This document shows positions 26,427 to 35,464 of a stretch of DNA of 64,000 nucleotides, piece by piece. The translations under genes were made by a program, and so were the position numbers. The stretch covers positions 2,356,001 to 2,420,000 of the forward strand of contig NZ_CP014337.1 in NCBI RefSeq assembly GCF_002024805.1, written 5' to 3'. Under the pieces are notes generated by a model. It made no database searches and was not told the origin of the DNA. It saw nothing but the letters and a program-made list of their open reading frames with translations. The first letter of the stretch is position 1, and every line of letters starts with the position of its first letter. Source of the stretch: Elizabethkingia bruuniana (GTDB lineage: Bacteria > Bacteroidota > Bacteroidia > Flavobacteriales > Weeksellaceae).

Positions 26427-26434
26427 TATATTTG
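26427..26434 (+). promoter_or_regulatory. -7-like element immediately before the carboxylesterase start
   Basis: TATATTTG matches TAnnTTTG but ends only four bases before the ATG at 26439. If used, transcription would start at or beside the ATG, giving a leaderless or nearly leaderless mRNA. No -33 TTG at 19-21 bases is seen. Confidence 0.35.
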
Positions 26435-26438
26435 TGGT

Positions 26439-27071
26439 ATGAACATAAATTATTTGGTGAGAAAACCTGAAGTTATCACTCCAAAAACACAACTTTTGGT
26501 TATGCTTCACGGTTATGGAAGTAATGAAGAAGACCTTTTTAGCTTTGTACCTACTCTGCCGGAAGACTGGTTAATCGTTAGCCTAAGAGCCCCTAAGGAT
26601 TCACCTTACGGAGGTTATTCTTGGTACGATATAGATTTTTCTTCTGCAGACAGATTTATCGATATAGAAGAGGCCACTGATGCTATGAAAAGCATTCTGA
26701 ACCTGATAAGAGATATAAAAGAGGAATATCAGCTTACTGAAAGAACTCATTTAATGGGATTCAGTCAGGGTGGTATTTTATCCTATTCTATGGCATTAAC
26801 GTATCCTGAACTCTTTAATAAAATTGCGATACTTAGTGCTTATCCGGAGACTAAGATTCTTCAGAATATCAGCAAGGATAAAAAAGCATTTACAGAAATG
26901 CGTTTCTTTATTTCCCACGGAATGGAAGATGCTGTAATTCCTTTGGATATGGGGAGAGCGGCGGCAGATATGCTGTATGATCTCGGATGTTTTTTCTCAT
27001 TCCGGGAATATGTAAGCGGGCACAATATCAATCAGAAAAACTACATGGACTTAATGGCGTTTCTTTCTTAA
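26439..27071 (+). CDS. Phospholipase/carboxylesterase family hydrolase
   Basis: This 210-residue alpha/beta hydrolase belongs to the abhydrolase_2 (acyl-protein thioesterase/carboxylesterase) family. Visible features are MLHGYGSNEEDL (about 22-33, oxyanion hole), the nucleophile elbow GFSQGG with Ser109, HGMEDAVIP with Asp164, and SGHNI with His195. There is no signal peptide, so it acts in the cytoplasm on small esters or acylated proteins. It ends one base before the next ATG at 27073, so it is co-transcribed with the membrane pseudo-peptidase. Confidence 0.9.
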   Translation: MNINYLVRKPEVITPKTQLLVMLHGYGSNEEDLFSFVPTLPEDWLIVSLRAPKDSPYGGYSWYDIDFSSADRFIDIEEATDAMKSILNLIRDIKEEYQLTERTHLMGFSQGGILSYSMALTYPELFNKIAILSAYPETKILQNISKDKKAFTEMRFFISHGMEDAVIPLDMGRAAADMLYDLGCFFSFREYVSGHNINQKNYMDLMAFLS

Positions 27072-27072
27072 A

Positions 27073-29952
27073 ATGAAAATTCGGGACATCTATCAAAATA
27101 TTTCAACTCGGGAAATCCGTATGCAGTCAGGAATACATCCTGTCCCGAAAATTATTGCCTGTTTTTTCCTATTCTCTTCTTTCTGTGTAAAGGCTCAGAA
27201 AGATAGTATAAGCCTACAGATAAAGCTGGACGAAAACAGATATGTTGCACACATACAGCAGAAAATTGTCTATCAGAACAGACTTTCGCGTCCTGTAGAT
27301 TCTATAAAATTATTATCGTGGGCAAACGCCTACCGAAACAGAAGAACACCATTAGGCAAGCGAAAATTGCAGGAAAGAAAAACTGCATTATACTTCAGTA
27401 ACAAAGAAAAACTGGGGTATATAGAGAATCTGAGAGTAGATTTTTCGAAAGATGTGAAGTCTTATTCTGATGAAAGGGGTGAAAATATATATCTTGGATT
27501 AAAACAACCTCTTCCACAAAACGGAAAAATAACATTAAATCTGGAGTATGATATCCATATTCCTGCATCCGATTTTACAGGTTACGGTTATGGAGACAAC
27601 CAGATGCTTCTGAAATATTTCTTCATTGTTCCGGATAGTTTTGAAGATTCTAAACTATCAGAAAAATCATATCTGGATTTGGATGAAAACCAAAATAACG
27701 GCAGCTATTGGAATATTAATTTTGAAAAAGGCCCATATATTATTCAGTCCAACCTGCATCAGAAAGACAGCTATACCTTTGAAGGCTCCCTGTATGAAGA
27801 TCCGGAATTTATGGTTTCGCATACAGAAAATACCAAAATGGATTTTGATGTAGACAAGCAAAAAGTCACACTGGATTTAGGCTACACAATATCCTCGGAA
27901 GAGCAGGCAAACCTTGCTTTTTTGGTTCCTTTACAATTAAAATTCATTAAAGATAAAATCGGTTTTTTACCGGGTAAGATTTTTATTTCCGATCGGGCGA
28001 GAGACCGAAACGGATTTATTGGAAGTGATGATATAAAGTTCCGCAAATGGAAATTCAAATTATTTTCTGATCCTGAAAAATCCGATTTCAATTACTTTAG
28101 TGTCATCTCCCAGAATGTTGTTAATCAATCTTTCTTAGCTGACAAGAATACAGATCACTGGTTGTACAACGGATTAAGAACCTATCTGGAAATAGAATAC
28201 CTGAATAAAAACTATAGTGATAAAAAACTAGCCGGAAATCTTCCAGATCAGATTAGATTATGGAAAATAAAACCTCTGAAATGGTTCGAAGTTTCAAAAA
28301 TAAAATTGACAGATCGTTATGGGCTTGCTTATGATTATATTCTCAATCAGAATTTGGACCAAAGCATAAATACCCATTTACAAGATCTTAGTAAGTTTAA
28401 TATAACGGCTGTAAGCAGCTTCGAAACCGGGCTTATATTCAGTATGCTGAATGATAAGACGCAAAGCTTCGATAGTTTTGTTCAGGAGTATTTAGCAAAA
28501 AACCGTAGTAAGAAAATTGACAGTAAGGACTTCATGACCCAGTTGGATTCTTATACTAATCATACGAGTGAATTTTTAGAAAAATTTGTTCAGCATAAAA
28601 ACAGGGTAAACTTTAATCTCAGATCTTTTAAAAAGACAGACGACAATCAGCTGGAGTTAAGAGTATCTAAGAATACACCACTAAAAATCCCTTTCAAAGT
28701 AGAAGCTGAAGATTTTAACGGGAAAATAAAATCCTATTGGTTCAACACTACTGAAAGTATCGACAAACAGGTTTACAGAATACCAAATGACAGTACTAAA
28801 AAGATTTCTATAAATAACGATTACACCTTCCCTGAAGCCAACTTCAGAGATAACTATCTTTATACAAAAGGAATGTTTTCTAATATGAAAAAAATTAGAT
28901 TCAAGTTATTTACTGACATTCCTAATCCGGAGTATAATGAAGTCTACGTTGCTCCGATATTATCATGGAATAACTATGACAAATTCCTTCTCGGAATGAA
29001 GTTTACAAACAAAAGTCTTATAGACCGTAAATTTGTATACTCGCTTGTTCCATATTACAGTACCGGGACCAGTCAGCTGACAGGTTCTGCGGGAGCTAGT
29101 TATCAATTTATGCCGGCAGATTCTTTCTTTAGAAGCTGGCTATTTGCAGCTAATGGCTCTTATTTCCATTACGATTATAACCTTCCGTATAAAAAGGTAA
29201 ACCTTCTTACCAGCATCAATTTTGCAAAAGATCCAAGAAGCCAGGTAAGCCGAAACTTAGGGTTCTCTTACAGCTACTTCGAAAGAACACTTTCTCCTGC
29301 TCTGATTGCAAAAAATGATTATGATAAGTATAACTTGTGGAATATCTCTTATTCATATTCTGACAACAAAGCTATTCATGAAAATTACCTGATGACTAAT
29401 CTTCAATGGATGGAAGACTTCCAGAAGCTATCTGCTGAATATTATTACCGTTGGGAATATGCTAAAGATAAAAAAGTAATGCTAAGGGCTTTCGGAGGTT
29501 TGTTTATAGAGAACAAAACCCGAAATAACCTTTTCAACTTTGGTCTTTCCAGAGTTTCTAACTATTCATTTAGCTATGGTCTTTTGGGCCAGTCAGCTAC
29601 GGACGGGGTACTTTCTCAGCAGTTTATTCTTGCAGAAGGCGGATTTAAATCCGATTTTAAAAACTTTGTGAACAGTTGGGTTGTTTCCACCAATGTGGAT
29701 GCCCACTTATGGAAAATGTTCAACGTTTATGCAGATGCTGGCTTGTACAAAAACAAAGGCCAGAACATGAAGTTTATCTGGGATAGTGGTATCAAACTAA
29801 AAGTAATTCCTGATTTTCTGGAAATTTATTTCCCGGTTCAGTCTTCTCTGGGATTCGAACCTGCATTCAAAGGATACGGAAGCCGAATCCGATACATGCT
29901 GAATCTTAATCTGGGGGCCGTGATTGGATACTTCAGAAGAGGAGTGTTCTAA
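27073..29952 (+). CDS. M1-peptidase-like pseudoenzyme fused to an outer-membrane beta-barrel
   Basis: This is a 959-residue protein. The ATG at 27073 follows the upstream stop by one base; a second Met at 27121 puts the signal sequence (IIACFFLFSSFCVKAQ) closer to the N-terminus. Residues about 45-300 look like the beta-rich N-terminal domain of M1 aminopeptidases. Where M1 enzymes have HExxHQxF and then WLNEG, this protein has QNVVNQSF (347-354) and WLYNG (363-367). The zinc ligands and catalytic Glu therefore appear to be replaced (Gln347, Asn348, Asn351, Asn366). From about 600 to the end, aromatic amphipathic strands ending in ..NLGAVIGYFRRGVF look like an outer-membrane barrel. Confidence 0.7.
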   Translation: MKIRDIYQNISTREIRMQSGIHPVPKIIACFFLFSSFCVKAQKDSISLQIKLDENRYVAHIQQKIVYQNRLSRPVDSIKLLSWANAYRNRRTPLGKRKLQERKTALYFSNKEKLGYIENLRVDFSKDVKSYSDERGENIYLGLKQPLPQNGKITLNLEYDIHIPASDFTGYGYGDNQMLLKYFFIVPDSFEDSKLSEKSYLDLDENQNNGSYWNINFEKGPYIIQSNLHQKDSYTFEGSLYEDPEFMVSHTENTKMDFDVDKQKVTLDLGYTISSEEQANLAFLVPLQLKFIKDKIGFLPGKIFISDRARDRNGFIGSDDIKFRKWKFKLFSDPEKSDFNYFSVISQNVVNQSFLADKNTDHWLYNGLRTYLEIEYLNKNYSDKKLAGNLPDQIRLWKIKPLKWFEVSKIKLTDRYGLAYDYILNQNLDQSINTHLQDLSKFNITAVSSFETGLIFSMLNDKTQSFDSFVQEYLAKNRSKKIDSKDFMTQLDSYTNHTSEFLEKFVQHKNRVNFNLRSFKKTDDNQLELRVSKNTPLKIPFKVEAEDFNGKIKSYWFNTTESIDKQVYRIPNDSTKKISINNDYTFPEANFRDNYLYTKGMFSNMKKIRFKLFTDIPNPEYNEVYVAPILSWNNYDKFLLGMKFTNKSLIDRKFVYSLVPYYSTGTSQLTGSAGASYQFMPADSFFRSWLFAANGSYFHYDYNLPYKKVNLLTSINFAKDPRSQVSRNLGFSYSYFERTLSPALIAKNDYDKYNLWNISYSYSDNKAIHENYLMTNLQWMEDFQKLSAEYYYRWEYAKDKKVMLRAFGGLFIENKTRNNLFNFGLSRVSNYSFSYGLLGQSATDGVLSQQFILAEGGFKSDFKNFVNSWVVSTNVDAHLWKMFNVYADAGLYKNKGQNMKFIWDSGIKLKVIPDFLEIYFPVQSSLGFEPAFKGYGSRIRYMLNLNLGAVIGYFRRGVF

Positions 29953-30036
29953 ATTTAGAAATTAGAATTCAGAAAATTGGAACCCGAAAAGTTTCAAAGT
30001 ATTTATAAACACCAAAAAACAAATAAGATTTTTCTG

Positions 30037-31098
30037 ATGAAGTATTTAAACAGAAAAGTATTAATTACATTACTTTCAATTTTTTCATATTCTTATATCA
30101 GTGCTCAGCAAGGGCAAAACATTATAAAAAACAAAATAGATTCGTTGCTTGACACTGAAACTATCAAGCCCTTTAATGGTGTTATTCTGGTTTCTCTAAA
30201 CGGAAAAAATCTGTATTTAAATACAAAAGGGTATTCTAATCTGAAATACAAAACGCCTTTAAAAACAGATGACCAGTTTATTAGTGGATCTATAGGCAAA
30301 CAGTTTACTTCTGCTTTAGTATTACAAGCCTATGAAAATAATTTGTTGGCTATGGATGTTCCCATTCGAAAATATCTGCCAGAATTATCACAATCCTGGA
30401 AAGATACGATCACAATAAAACTGCTTCTAAATCATACCAGCGGTATAGAAGCTTTGGATAAGCCTACATTATTTGTACCGGGAACTCAGTTCGACTACTC
30501 CCACTCTACTGTTACTTATGATCTTCTGGCTAAGATACTGGAGAAGCTATATCATAAATCTTTTGCAGAAATCACAGCTGCGTTATTCCAAAAGTGCGGA
30601 ATGAAAGACACCTATCATCCGGATATCAAAAAGTACACGAAACTAACAACTCCTTATACTGAAAATAAAAACGGACAATTAGATATTGAAACAAATAGCT
30701 TCATGTATTCTCATGCTCCTGCAGGAGGAAGCTTTATAACAACAGCATTAGACTTGGGTAAGTGGAATCAGCTTTATTTTGAAGGGAAATTACTTAAAAA
30801 GAAAACAATGGAACAATTGTTTACCAAGCAAAAGAATTCGGTAAGAAACCATCCTGTTTTTGGATTAACAGAATATGGACTGGGAATTACTATTGATACC
30901 AGTGACAATCTTCTAATGGCTGGCCAAACCGGATTTGTTCCCGGATTTGTTACAGAGAATTATTACTTCCCGAAAAACCATGTTGGCGTTACTGTTCTGA
31001 GTAATGTTGACTATAATTCCGGAGGATTTAAAGAAAGCTTCCGGTATCATACAGCAATTTTAAACATTGTACGGAAGTATCTGCAACACAAAAAATAA
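30037..31098 (+). CDS. Serine hydrolase of the beta-lactamase / penicillin-binding fold
   Basis: The start at 30037 (MKYLNRKVLITLLSIFSYSYISAQ) gives a signal peptide; the frame can be extended to 29977 without one. The 353-residue product has the class C/AmpH-like landmarks: SIGK (Ser85, Lys88) as the S-x-x-K motif, YSHS (Tyr154) in the Y-x-N position, HTSGI (133-137), and a late HAPAGG. These are usually peptidases or esterases rather than true beta-lactamases. It acts in the periplasm. It is convergent with the S41 peptidase gene, with only three bases between the stop codons. Confidence 0.85.
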   Translation: MKYLNRKVLITLLSIFSYSYISAQQGQNIIKNKIDSLLDTETIKPFNGVILVSLNGKNLYLNTKGYSNLKYKTPLKTDDQFISGSIGKQFTSALVLQAYENNLLAMDVPIRKYLPELSQSWKDTITIKLLLNHTSGIEALDKPTLFVPGTQFDYSHSTVTYDLLAKILEKLYHKSFAEITAALFQKCGMKDTYHPDIKKYTKLTTPYTENKNGQLDIETNSFMYSHAPAGGSFITTALDLGKWNQLYFEGKLLKKKTMEQLFTKQKNSVRNHPVFGLTEYGLGITIDTSDNLLMAGQTGFVPGFVTENYYFPKNHVGVTVLSNVDYNSGGFKESFRYHTAILNIVRKYLQHKK

Positions 31099-31101
31099 AG
31101 A

Positions 31102-32292
31102 TTACTTTATCTCAAAAGCTTTATGAAGAGTTTCTTCTATATTTTTAGTATGTATTCCTGGAACAAAATCTTCCCTCGGCGTTCCATTCACATGATACAA
31201 CCTTTCTGTAGGGAATTGATATCCAATCTTAGTTTCAGTCATCTGAAAGCCCGATATTGCACCTATTAATCCTGCCATTTTTGTCCCAATTACTTTAGCT
31301 CGTTTCATTCCGTCAAAGCCAATAGCCAGGCCCTCTCCCATACTTCCGGTCCAGTGTCCTACTAAAATATAAAGTTTTCCTTTGTAAGTTTTGCCTCTCG
31401 GTACAACGTATTCTACCCAATGTCTTTTAGTTTGATATCTTACCTCATCAAATTCGTGCACCTGATATGGAAGCATCTTATCTGTAAACCTTCCCATAAT
31501 AGCTCTTGCAACAGTTGTATTTCCGCCACTCGGGGTTTCTGTTAAATCAATTATTACGTTTTTGTAATTCAATAATGAATCGAGCGCTTTATCAAAGGTT
31601 GATATTAAATTATTATCTCCTAATGAGTTGTTTACTTTTAAATATGCTGTTTTTTTATTTAATATTTTGCTTTCTAAAAGTTGTTTATTACCAGACAGTG
31701 TAATGAAATTATCAGGATAAAAGTTTACAGATTTACCCTTCTCAGCTATAGCAATTTCTCTTTTCACATTATGGGTACCTGCAAAAAGCATATCCAATGC
31801 ATATTGATACATTGCGGGTGTATACTGATCTGTATACTTGGGAAGGAATTGTTTTAGCTGGTCTTCTATATTCTTTCCATTAAATAAGCTTACTTCCATT
31901 CCTGCTTTTAATCCGGATTTCTCTGCACCGTAGCCTTTTCTCACATCAGCAATAATATATTTATCCTGTTCTTTTTCAACGTATATATCTTGTCCGGAAG
32001 GAACCAGCCTATTTGAAATATCAAGATTAGTATTCAGAGACGAATGACCATTGTGAAGTTCATTAAGAATCTTTTCCAGCAACTGAACAAATGCATAAGT
32101 ATTATTGATTTCCGCCACTTTCGGACTGTAAATTTCTTTTACCTTCTGCCAATTAATTTGTTGTTCATCCAGATAAGCATATTTCTGATCTATATCATTC
32201 CAAAATTCGTTAAAATCTTTCTGATACTTAGTTTGTGACCATATTGTATTTAAAGAAAATAAAAATCCAAAAAGTAAAATTTGTTTAATCAT
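31102..32292 (-). CDS. S41 family (C-terminal processing type) peptidase
   Basis: This 396-residue exported protein has a signal peptide (MIKQILLFGFLFSLNTIWSQ). A helical region with LHNGHSSL (79-86) follows, then a PDZ-like part with GYGAEKSGLKAGMEV (120-134). The S41 catalytic domain has VIIDLTETPSGGNTTVARAI and GHWTGSMGEGLAIGF with the probable nucleophile Ser317. Its length and order match the tricorn/Tsp-type S41A peptidases of Bacteroidota. It starts 16 bases after the amylase stop on the same strand, so the two may be co-transcribed. Confidence 0.87.
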   Translation of the reverse strand: MIKQILLFGFLFSLNTIWSQTKYQKDFNEFWNDIDQKYAYLDEQQINWQKVKEIYSPKVAEINNTYAFVQLLEKILNELHNGHSSLNTNLDISNRLVPSGQDIYVEKEQDKYIIADVRKGYGAEKSGLKAGMEVSLFNGKNIEDQLKQFLPKYTDQYTPAMYQYALDMLFAGTHNVKREIAIAEKGKSVNFYPDNFITLSGNKQLLESKILNKKTAYLKVNNSLGDNNLISTFDKALDSLLNYKNVIIDLTETPSGGNTTVARAIMGRFTDKMLPYQVHEFDEVRYQTKRHWVEYVVPRGKTYKGKLYILVGHWTGSMGEGLAIGFDGMKRAKVIGTKMAGLIGAISGFQMTETKIGYQFPTERLYHVNGTPREDFVPGIHTKNIEETLHKAFEIK

Positions 32293-32308
32293 TCTATACT
32301 ATTATACA

Positions 32309-33592
32309 TTATTTTTCAAAAACCATATATTCAAAAGGCTGCAATGTAAATGCTGTTTGACTGGTAAAATCATGCTCCGTATCAGAAAACAGACTTCTGA
32401 AGATACCTAAAACATACGAATCTGTAAGGCTGAAATTAAGCTCCGCTTCTCTGGACATGTTAAGAATTACCAGAACCTCATCATCTCCATTTTTACGCAA
32501 ATAAGAAAACACTTTACCCGGAGATGTATTCTGAAGCAGAATAGTTACAACATTGCTATCAGCACCTCTCAAAGCCGGATTATTAGACTTTAAAGTCAGC
32601 AGTTTTTTATAAAATGCTGCCATTTCATAAGTTCCGTTCCAAGGAATAGGATCTTTCTCAAAAAACTCCAGTCTTTTAGTTCTCAAAGGTAATTCCTGAC
32701 CACTATAAATTAAAGGAATTCCGTCCCATGTAATACTGAACACGGCTAAAGCTTTGGCCATTTCACCATATTTCTCATACTCGGTACCATTCCAGCTGTT
32801 TTCATCGTGATTGGATGTAAACCAAGCCCGCATACTGGAATACTGAATATTTGAATATTGTTTTAACAGATTTATAAGATTCGAAAGCGGCAGATTGTTT
32901 TTATAAAAGTCTTCCGTAAGGTGCATCCATTTCCATGAATAACTGGCATCAAATGTCTTTCCGTACTCAGGATTTTCCAGTTCGTCGTATTCACCAATAA
33001 AAAATAAAGGTTTTATTTTCTCTGTTTCAGGGCGTGCCTGCTCCCAGAAATCAGCTTCTACCCAGGACGCCAAATCACATCTGAATCCGTCTATATCTGC
33101 TTCCCTTACCCAGAATTTCATTGCTTCAATCATTTCCCGACGCATTTCCTGATTTGTATAATCAAGCTCTATAATATCGTCCATACCTGAAGCTTTGTGA
33201 AAGCTTCCATCAGCATCATGCAGATAATATTCAGGATGCGTTTTGGTCCATATATGGTCCCACCCCGTATGATTGGCTACCCAGTCTATAATTACTTTAA
33301 AGCCTTGCTCATGCGCGGTATTCACAAGATCTTTAAAATTCTGTAAGGTTCCGAATTCCGGGTTGACAGATGTATAATCCTGTGCAGCATATGGGCTCCC
33401 CATGCTCCCTTTCTTCTGCTCCTGAGCAATAGGAGTAATGGGCATAAACCACAATACTTTTATTCCCATATCCTTTAGTCGGGGCAATTCCTTTTCAAAA
33501 GCTTTGAAAGTTCCTTCTTCTGTATATTGCCTTACATTAACTTCATAAATATTAGCTGTATGCTTCCAATCCGTTGATAATTGTCCAATCAT
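32309..33592 (-). CDS. Alpha-amylase family glycoside hydrolase (GH13)
   Basis: This 427-residue GH13 enzyme has all four conserved regions: DWVANHTG (103-110), GFRCDLASW with nucleophile Asp173 (169-177), FFIGEYDE with acid/base Glu201, and FTSNHDENSW with Asp263. A short C-terminal beta domain follows (VLVILNMSREAELNFSL). There is no signal peptide, so unlike most starch-system amylases it should act on intracellular alpha-glucans or maltodextrins. No susCD pair is nearby. It is followed by the S41 peptidase gene after 16 bases. Confidence 0.93.
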   Translation of the reverse strand: MIGQLSTDWKHTANIYEVNVRQYTEEGTFKAFEKELPRLKDMGIKVLWFMPITPIAQEQKKGSMGSPYAAQDYTSVNPEFGTLQNFKDLVNTAHEQGFKVIIDWVANHTGWDHIWTKTHPEYYLHDADGSFHKASGMDDIIELDYTNQEMRREMIEAMKFWVREADIDGFRCDLASWVEADFWEQARPETEKIKPLFFIGEYDELENPEYGKTFDASYSWKWMHLTEDFYKNNLPLSNLINLLKQYSNIQYSSMRAWFTSNHDENSWNGTEYEKYGEMAKALAVFSITWDGIPLIYSGQELPLRTKRLEFFEKDPIPWNGTYEMAAFYKKLLTLKSNNPALRGADSNVVTILLQNTSPGKVFSYLRKNGDDEVLVILNMSREAELNFSLTDSYVLGIFRSLFSDTEHDFTSQTAFTLQPFEYMVFEK

Positions 33593-33691
33593 AGTTTTTC
33601 AGGAATTGTATTTACATGAAATTGCACCGATATCAACAAAACAATTCTTGTCATCATTCAGGTGCCTAGTTGAAACTTCAAGATAATAAAA

Positions 33692-33712
33692 AAACCGGTT
33701 AAAAACCGGTTT
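33692..33712 (-). terminator. Terminator after the pRiA4b-ORF3-like gene
   Basis: A perfect 9-bp stem AAACCGGTT / AACCGGTTT with a 3-base loop is followed by T on the minus strand, 8 bases past the stop. Confidence 0.82.
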
Positions 33713-33720
33713 AATATTTT

Positions 33721-34299
33721 TTAGATTTTATCGAGATCTTCTTCATCATAAAGATCGTCTCCATATCCTCCTTCTTCTTCTTCCTCGTCATCGTCAAAGT
33801 CATCGAAATCGTCTCCTTTAAAATCAGAAGAGATGTCTCCAAACTCATCATCTGCCATAGGCATTGCCATTTTACCACCTCCGTTACCAGATTTAGATGG
33901 TGCCTTTAATGGCATATTTCCAAATCTAAAAGCTGTGATAGGATAGTTAACTGCTGGCTTTTCTTCGATTATCTCCTGCAATTCGCAGAAGAATTCCCAT
34001 AGGTCCAGAAGGCCATACTTGAAAAGCATTTTTGCTCCTTTCTCGGCAAATGCTTCATTTAAATAAATATCCGACATGGTTTCCCCATCTCCTTCATCTG
34101 ACATATCTTCTAATGGGATTGCATTTCCTTCTGTCCATTCTTCATCTGAAAAATAAAAAGAAGAAAGCTCTTCTCCCTGCAGGCTGAAAGCACTTTTAAT
34201 TCCTAAGTGCAAATTCCATAGAGTTTGTTTGTCCTTGATTTCTATATCACGGAAAACACTGTCTTTAGCATCTAAAATTACTCTTACTTTGTAAATCAT
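33721..34299 (-). CDS. pRiA4b ORF-3-like protein with an acidic tail
   Basis: This 192-residue cytoplasmic protein starts MIYKVRVILDAKDSVFRDIEIKD, continues TLWNLHLGIKSAF and shows SSFYFSDEEWTEG. This is the beta/alpha pattern of the 'plasmid pRiA4b ORF-3' family. The last 45 residues are almost entirely Asp/Glu with Gly (FDDFDDDEEEEEGGYGDD). The family also occurs as transposon passenger genes, but there is no transposase or inverted repeat here. In Flavobacteriia it is a stable chromosomal gene of unknown function. It stands alone. Confidence 0.8.
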   Translation of the reverse strand: MIYKVRVILDAKDSVFRDIEIKDKQTLWNLHLGIKSAFSLQGEELSSFYFSDEEWTEGNAIPLEDMSDEGDGETMSDIYLNEAFAEKGAKMLFKYGLLDLWEFFCELQEIIEEKPAVNYPITAFRFGNMPLKAPSKSGNGGGKMAMPMADDEFGDISSDFKGDDFDDFDDDEEEEEGGYGDDLYDEEDLDKI

Positions 34300-34426
34300 T
34301 TTGGATTACTTGTCTATTTTACTTTACTGTTTAAATTAAGGTCTAAATTCAGCTACAAATATAAAACAGCGTTTGTATAAAAGAAGACTTTTTTTCAAAA
34401 ATAATTTTTCCTATTTTCCGGCCCGA

Positions 34427-35455
34427 TTATTTCACTAAATCGAGTCTAAAACTAAAGCTGGTTCCCTCCAAATAGACACTTTTAACATCTATATTCTTCT
34501 TATGGGCTTCCAGAATATGCTTTACAATGGCAAGTCCTAGTCCTGATCCGCCATCTTTACGGCTACGGCTGGATTCTACACGGTAAAAACGTTCAAAAAT
34601 ACGGGGAAGGCTTTCAGGTTTTATCCCCATTCCGTTATCCTTTACCTCAACAAGCACTTCATTACCTGTGATAATTGTATTTACAACAATCTGTGCTTTT
34701 TCCCGATTGGCATAATGGATAGCATTGGCCAAAAGGTTTATAAGTACCTGAGAGATCTTATTACGGTCTGCATTTACCATTACTGCGCTTTGTGAAGTCG
34801 TAAGCAAAAACTTAGCTCCCGTTTTGTGGGCTTCCAGATCCAGAAGATCGAAGATATCGCGGACAAGGATATTAATATCAAATTTGGATAAGGAAAGGCT
34901 TATCTGCCCTGATTCTAATCGACTGATCATATCCAGATCCTGAACAATATTCAGTATTCTCTCAACCGATTTATCAATCCTTTCTAAATATTTATCACGG
35001 ATATTCATATCGTCCACTCCGCCATCCATTAATGTTTCTACATATCCCTGGATAGAAAACAGTGGTGTTTTCAATTCGTGGGCAACATTACCCAGGTATT
35101 CTTTACGGTAGTTTTCCATTTCCTTCATGGTTACCATTCTGGCATCTGCTTCTTCCCGCATCCCGGTAATTTTTTCTCCGAGTTCGGTAAAGGTGGTAGG
35201 ATTTTCTTCCTGAATAAAATACTCCGGAAATGTCTGAGAGATTTTACGTATCTGCCGCTGATCGTAATTTCTGAAAAGGAAAACCAGAACCACATAATTG
35301 ATTCCGGTAATTATAAGTAAGGCTATTATTACAAGTAATAATGTGATATTTCTGCTGTCGTAAAGGTGGTGAAATTTCTCATAAATCATGGCTATTGCCG
35401 CCATACAAAGCGTAAGAAATATTGCAGAAATAATTTTAACAGGGCTTACATTCAT
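34427..35455 (-). CDS. PhoR-type sensor histidine kinase
   Basis: This 342-residue inner-membrane kinase has two transmembrane helices (about 7-24 and 38-61) with only a short loop between them, so there is little periplasmic sensor. The HisKA domain has NVAHELKTPLFSIQGY (His126). The ATPase domain follows, with an N-box NKISQVLINLLANAIHY, VKDNGMGIKPESLP, and GGSGLGLAIVKHI. The layout matches PhoR, which senses phosphate through the Pst transporter rather than a large sensor domain. It starts 9 bases after the response-regulator stop and forms an operon with it. The Pho-box-like array at 36225 supports the PhoR reading. Confidence 0.88.
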   Translation of the reverse strand: MNVSPVKIISAIFLTLCMAAIAMIYEKFHHLYDSRNITLLLVIIALLIITGINYVVLVFLFRNYDQRQIRKISQTFPEYFIQEENPTTFTELGEKITGMREEADARMVTMKEMENYRKEYLGNVAHELKTPLFSIQGYVETLMDGGVDDMNIRDKYLERIDKSVERILNIVQDLDMISRLESGQISLSLSKFDINILVRDIFDLLDLEAHKTGAKFLLTTSQSAVMVNADRNKISQVLINLLANAIHYANREKAQIVVNTIITGNEVLVEVKDNGMGIKPESLPRIFERFYRVESSRSRKDGGSGLGLAIVKHILEAHKKNIDVKSVYLEGTSFSFRLDLVK

Positions 35456-35464
35456 AGTGAAAAA

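Noticed and set aside
29977-30036. Upstream extension of the beta-lactamase-fold hydrolase.
   Set aside because: The extension lacks a signal sequence; the Met at 30037 directly precedes a standard signal peptide.
30037-31098. Antibiotic-resistance beta-lactamase.
   Set aside because: The S-x-x-K and Y-S-H motifs fit the broad class C-like serine hydrolase group, and nothing specific to a true beta-lactamase is seen.
33721-34299. Mobile element call based on the pRiA4b ORF-3 family.
   Set aside because: No transposase, inverted repeat or target duplication is visible; the gene sits in ordinary chromosomal context with its own terminator.
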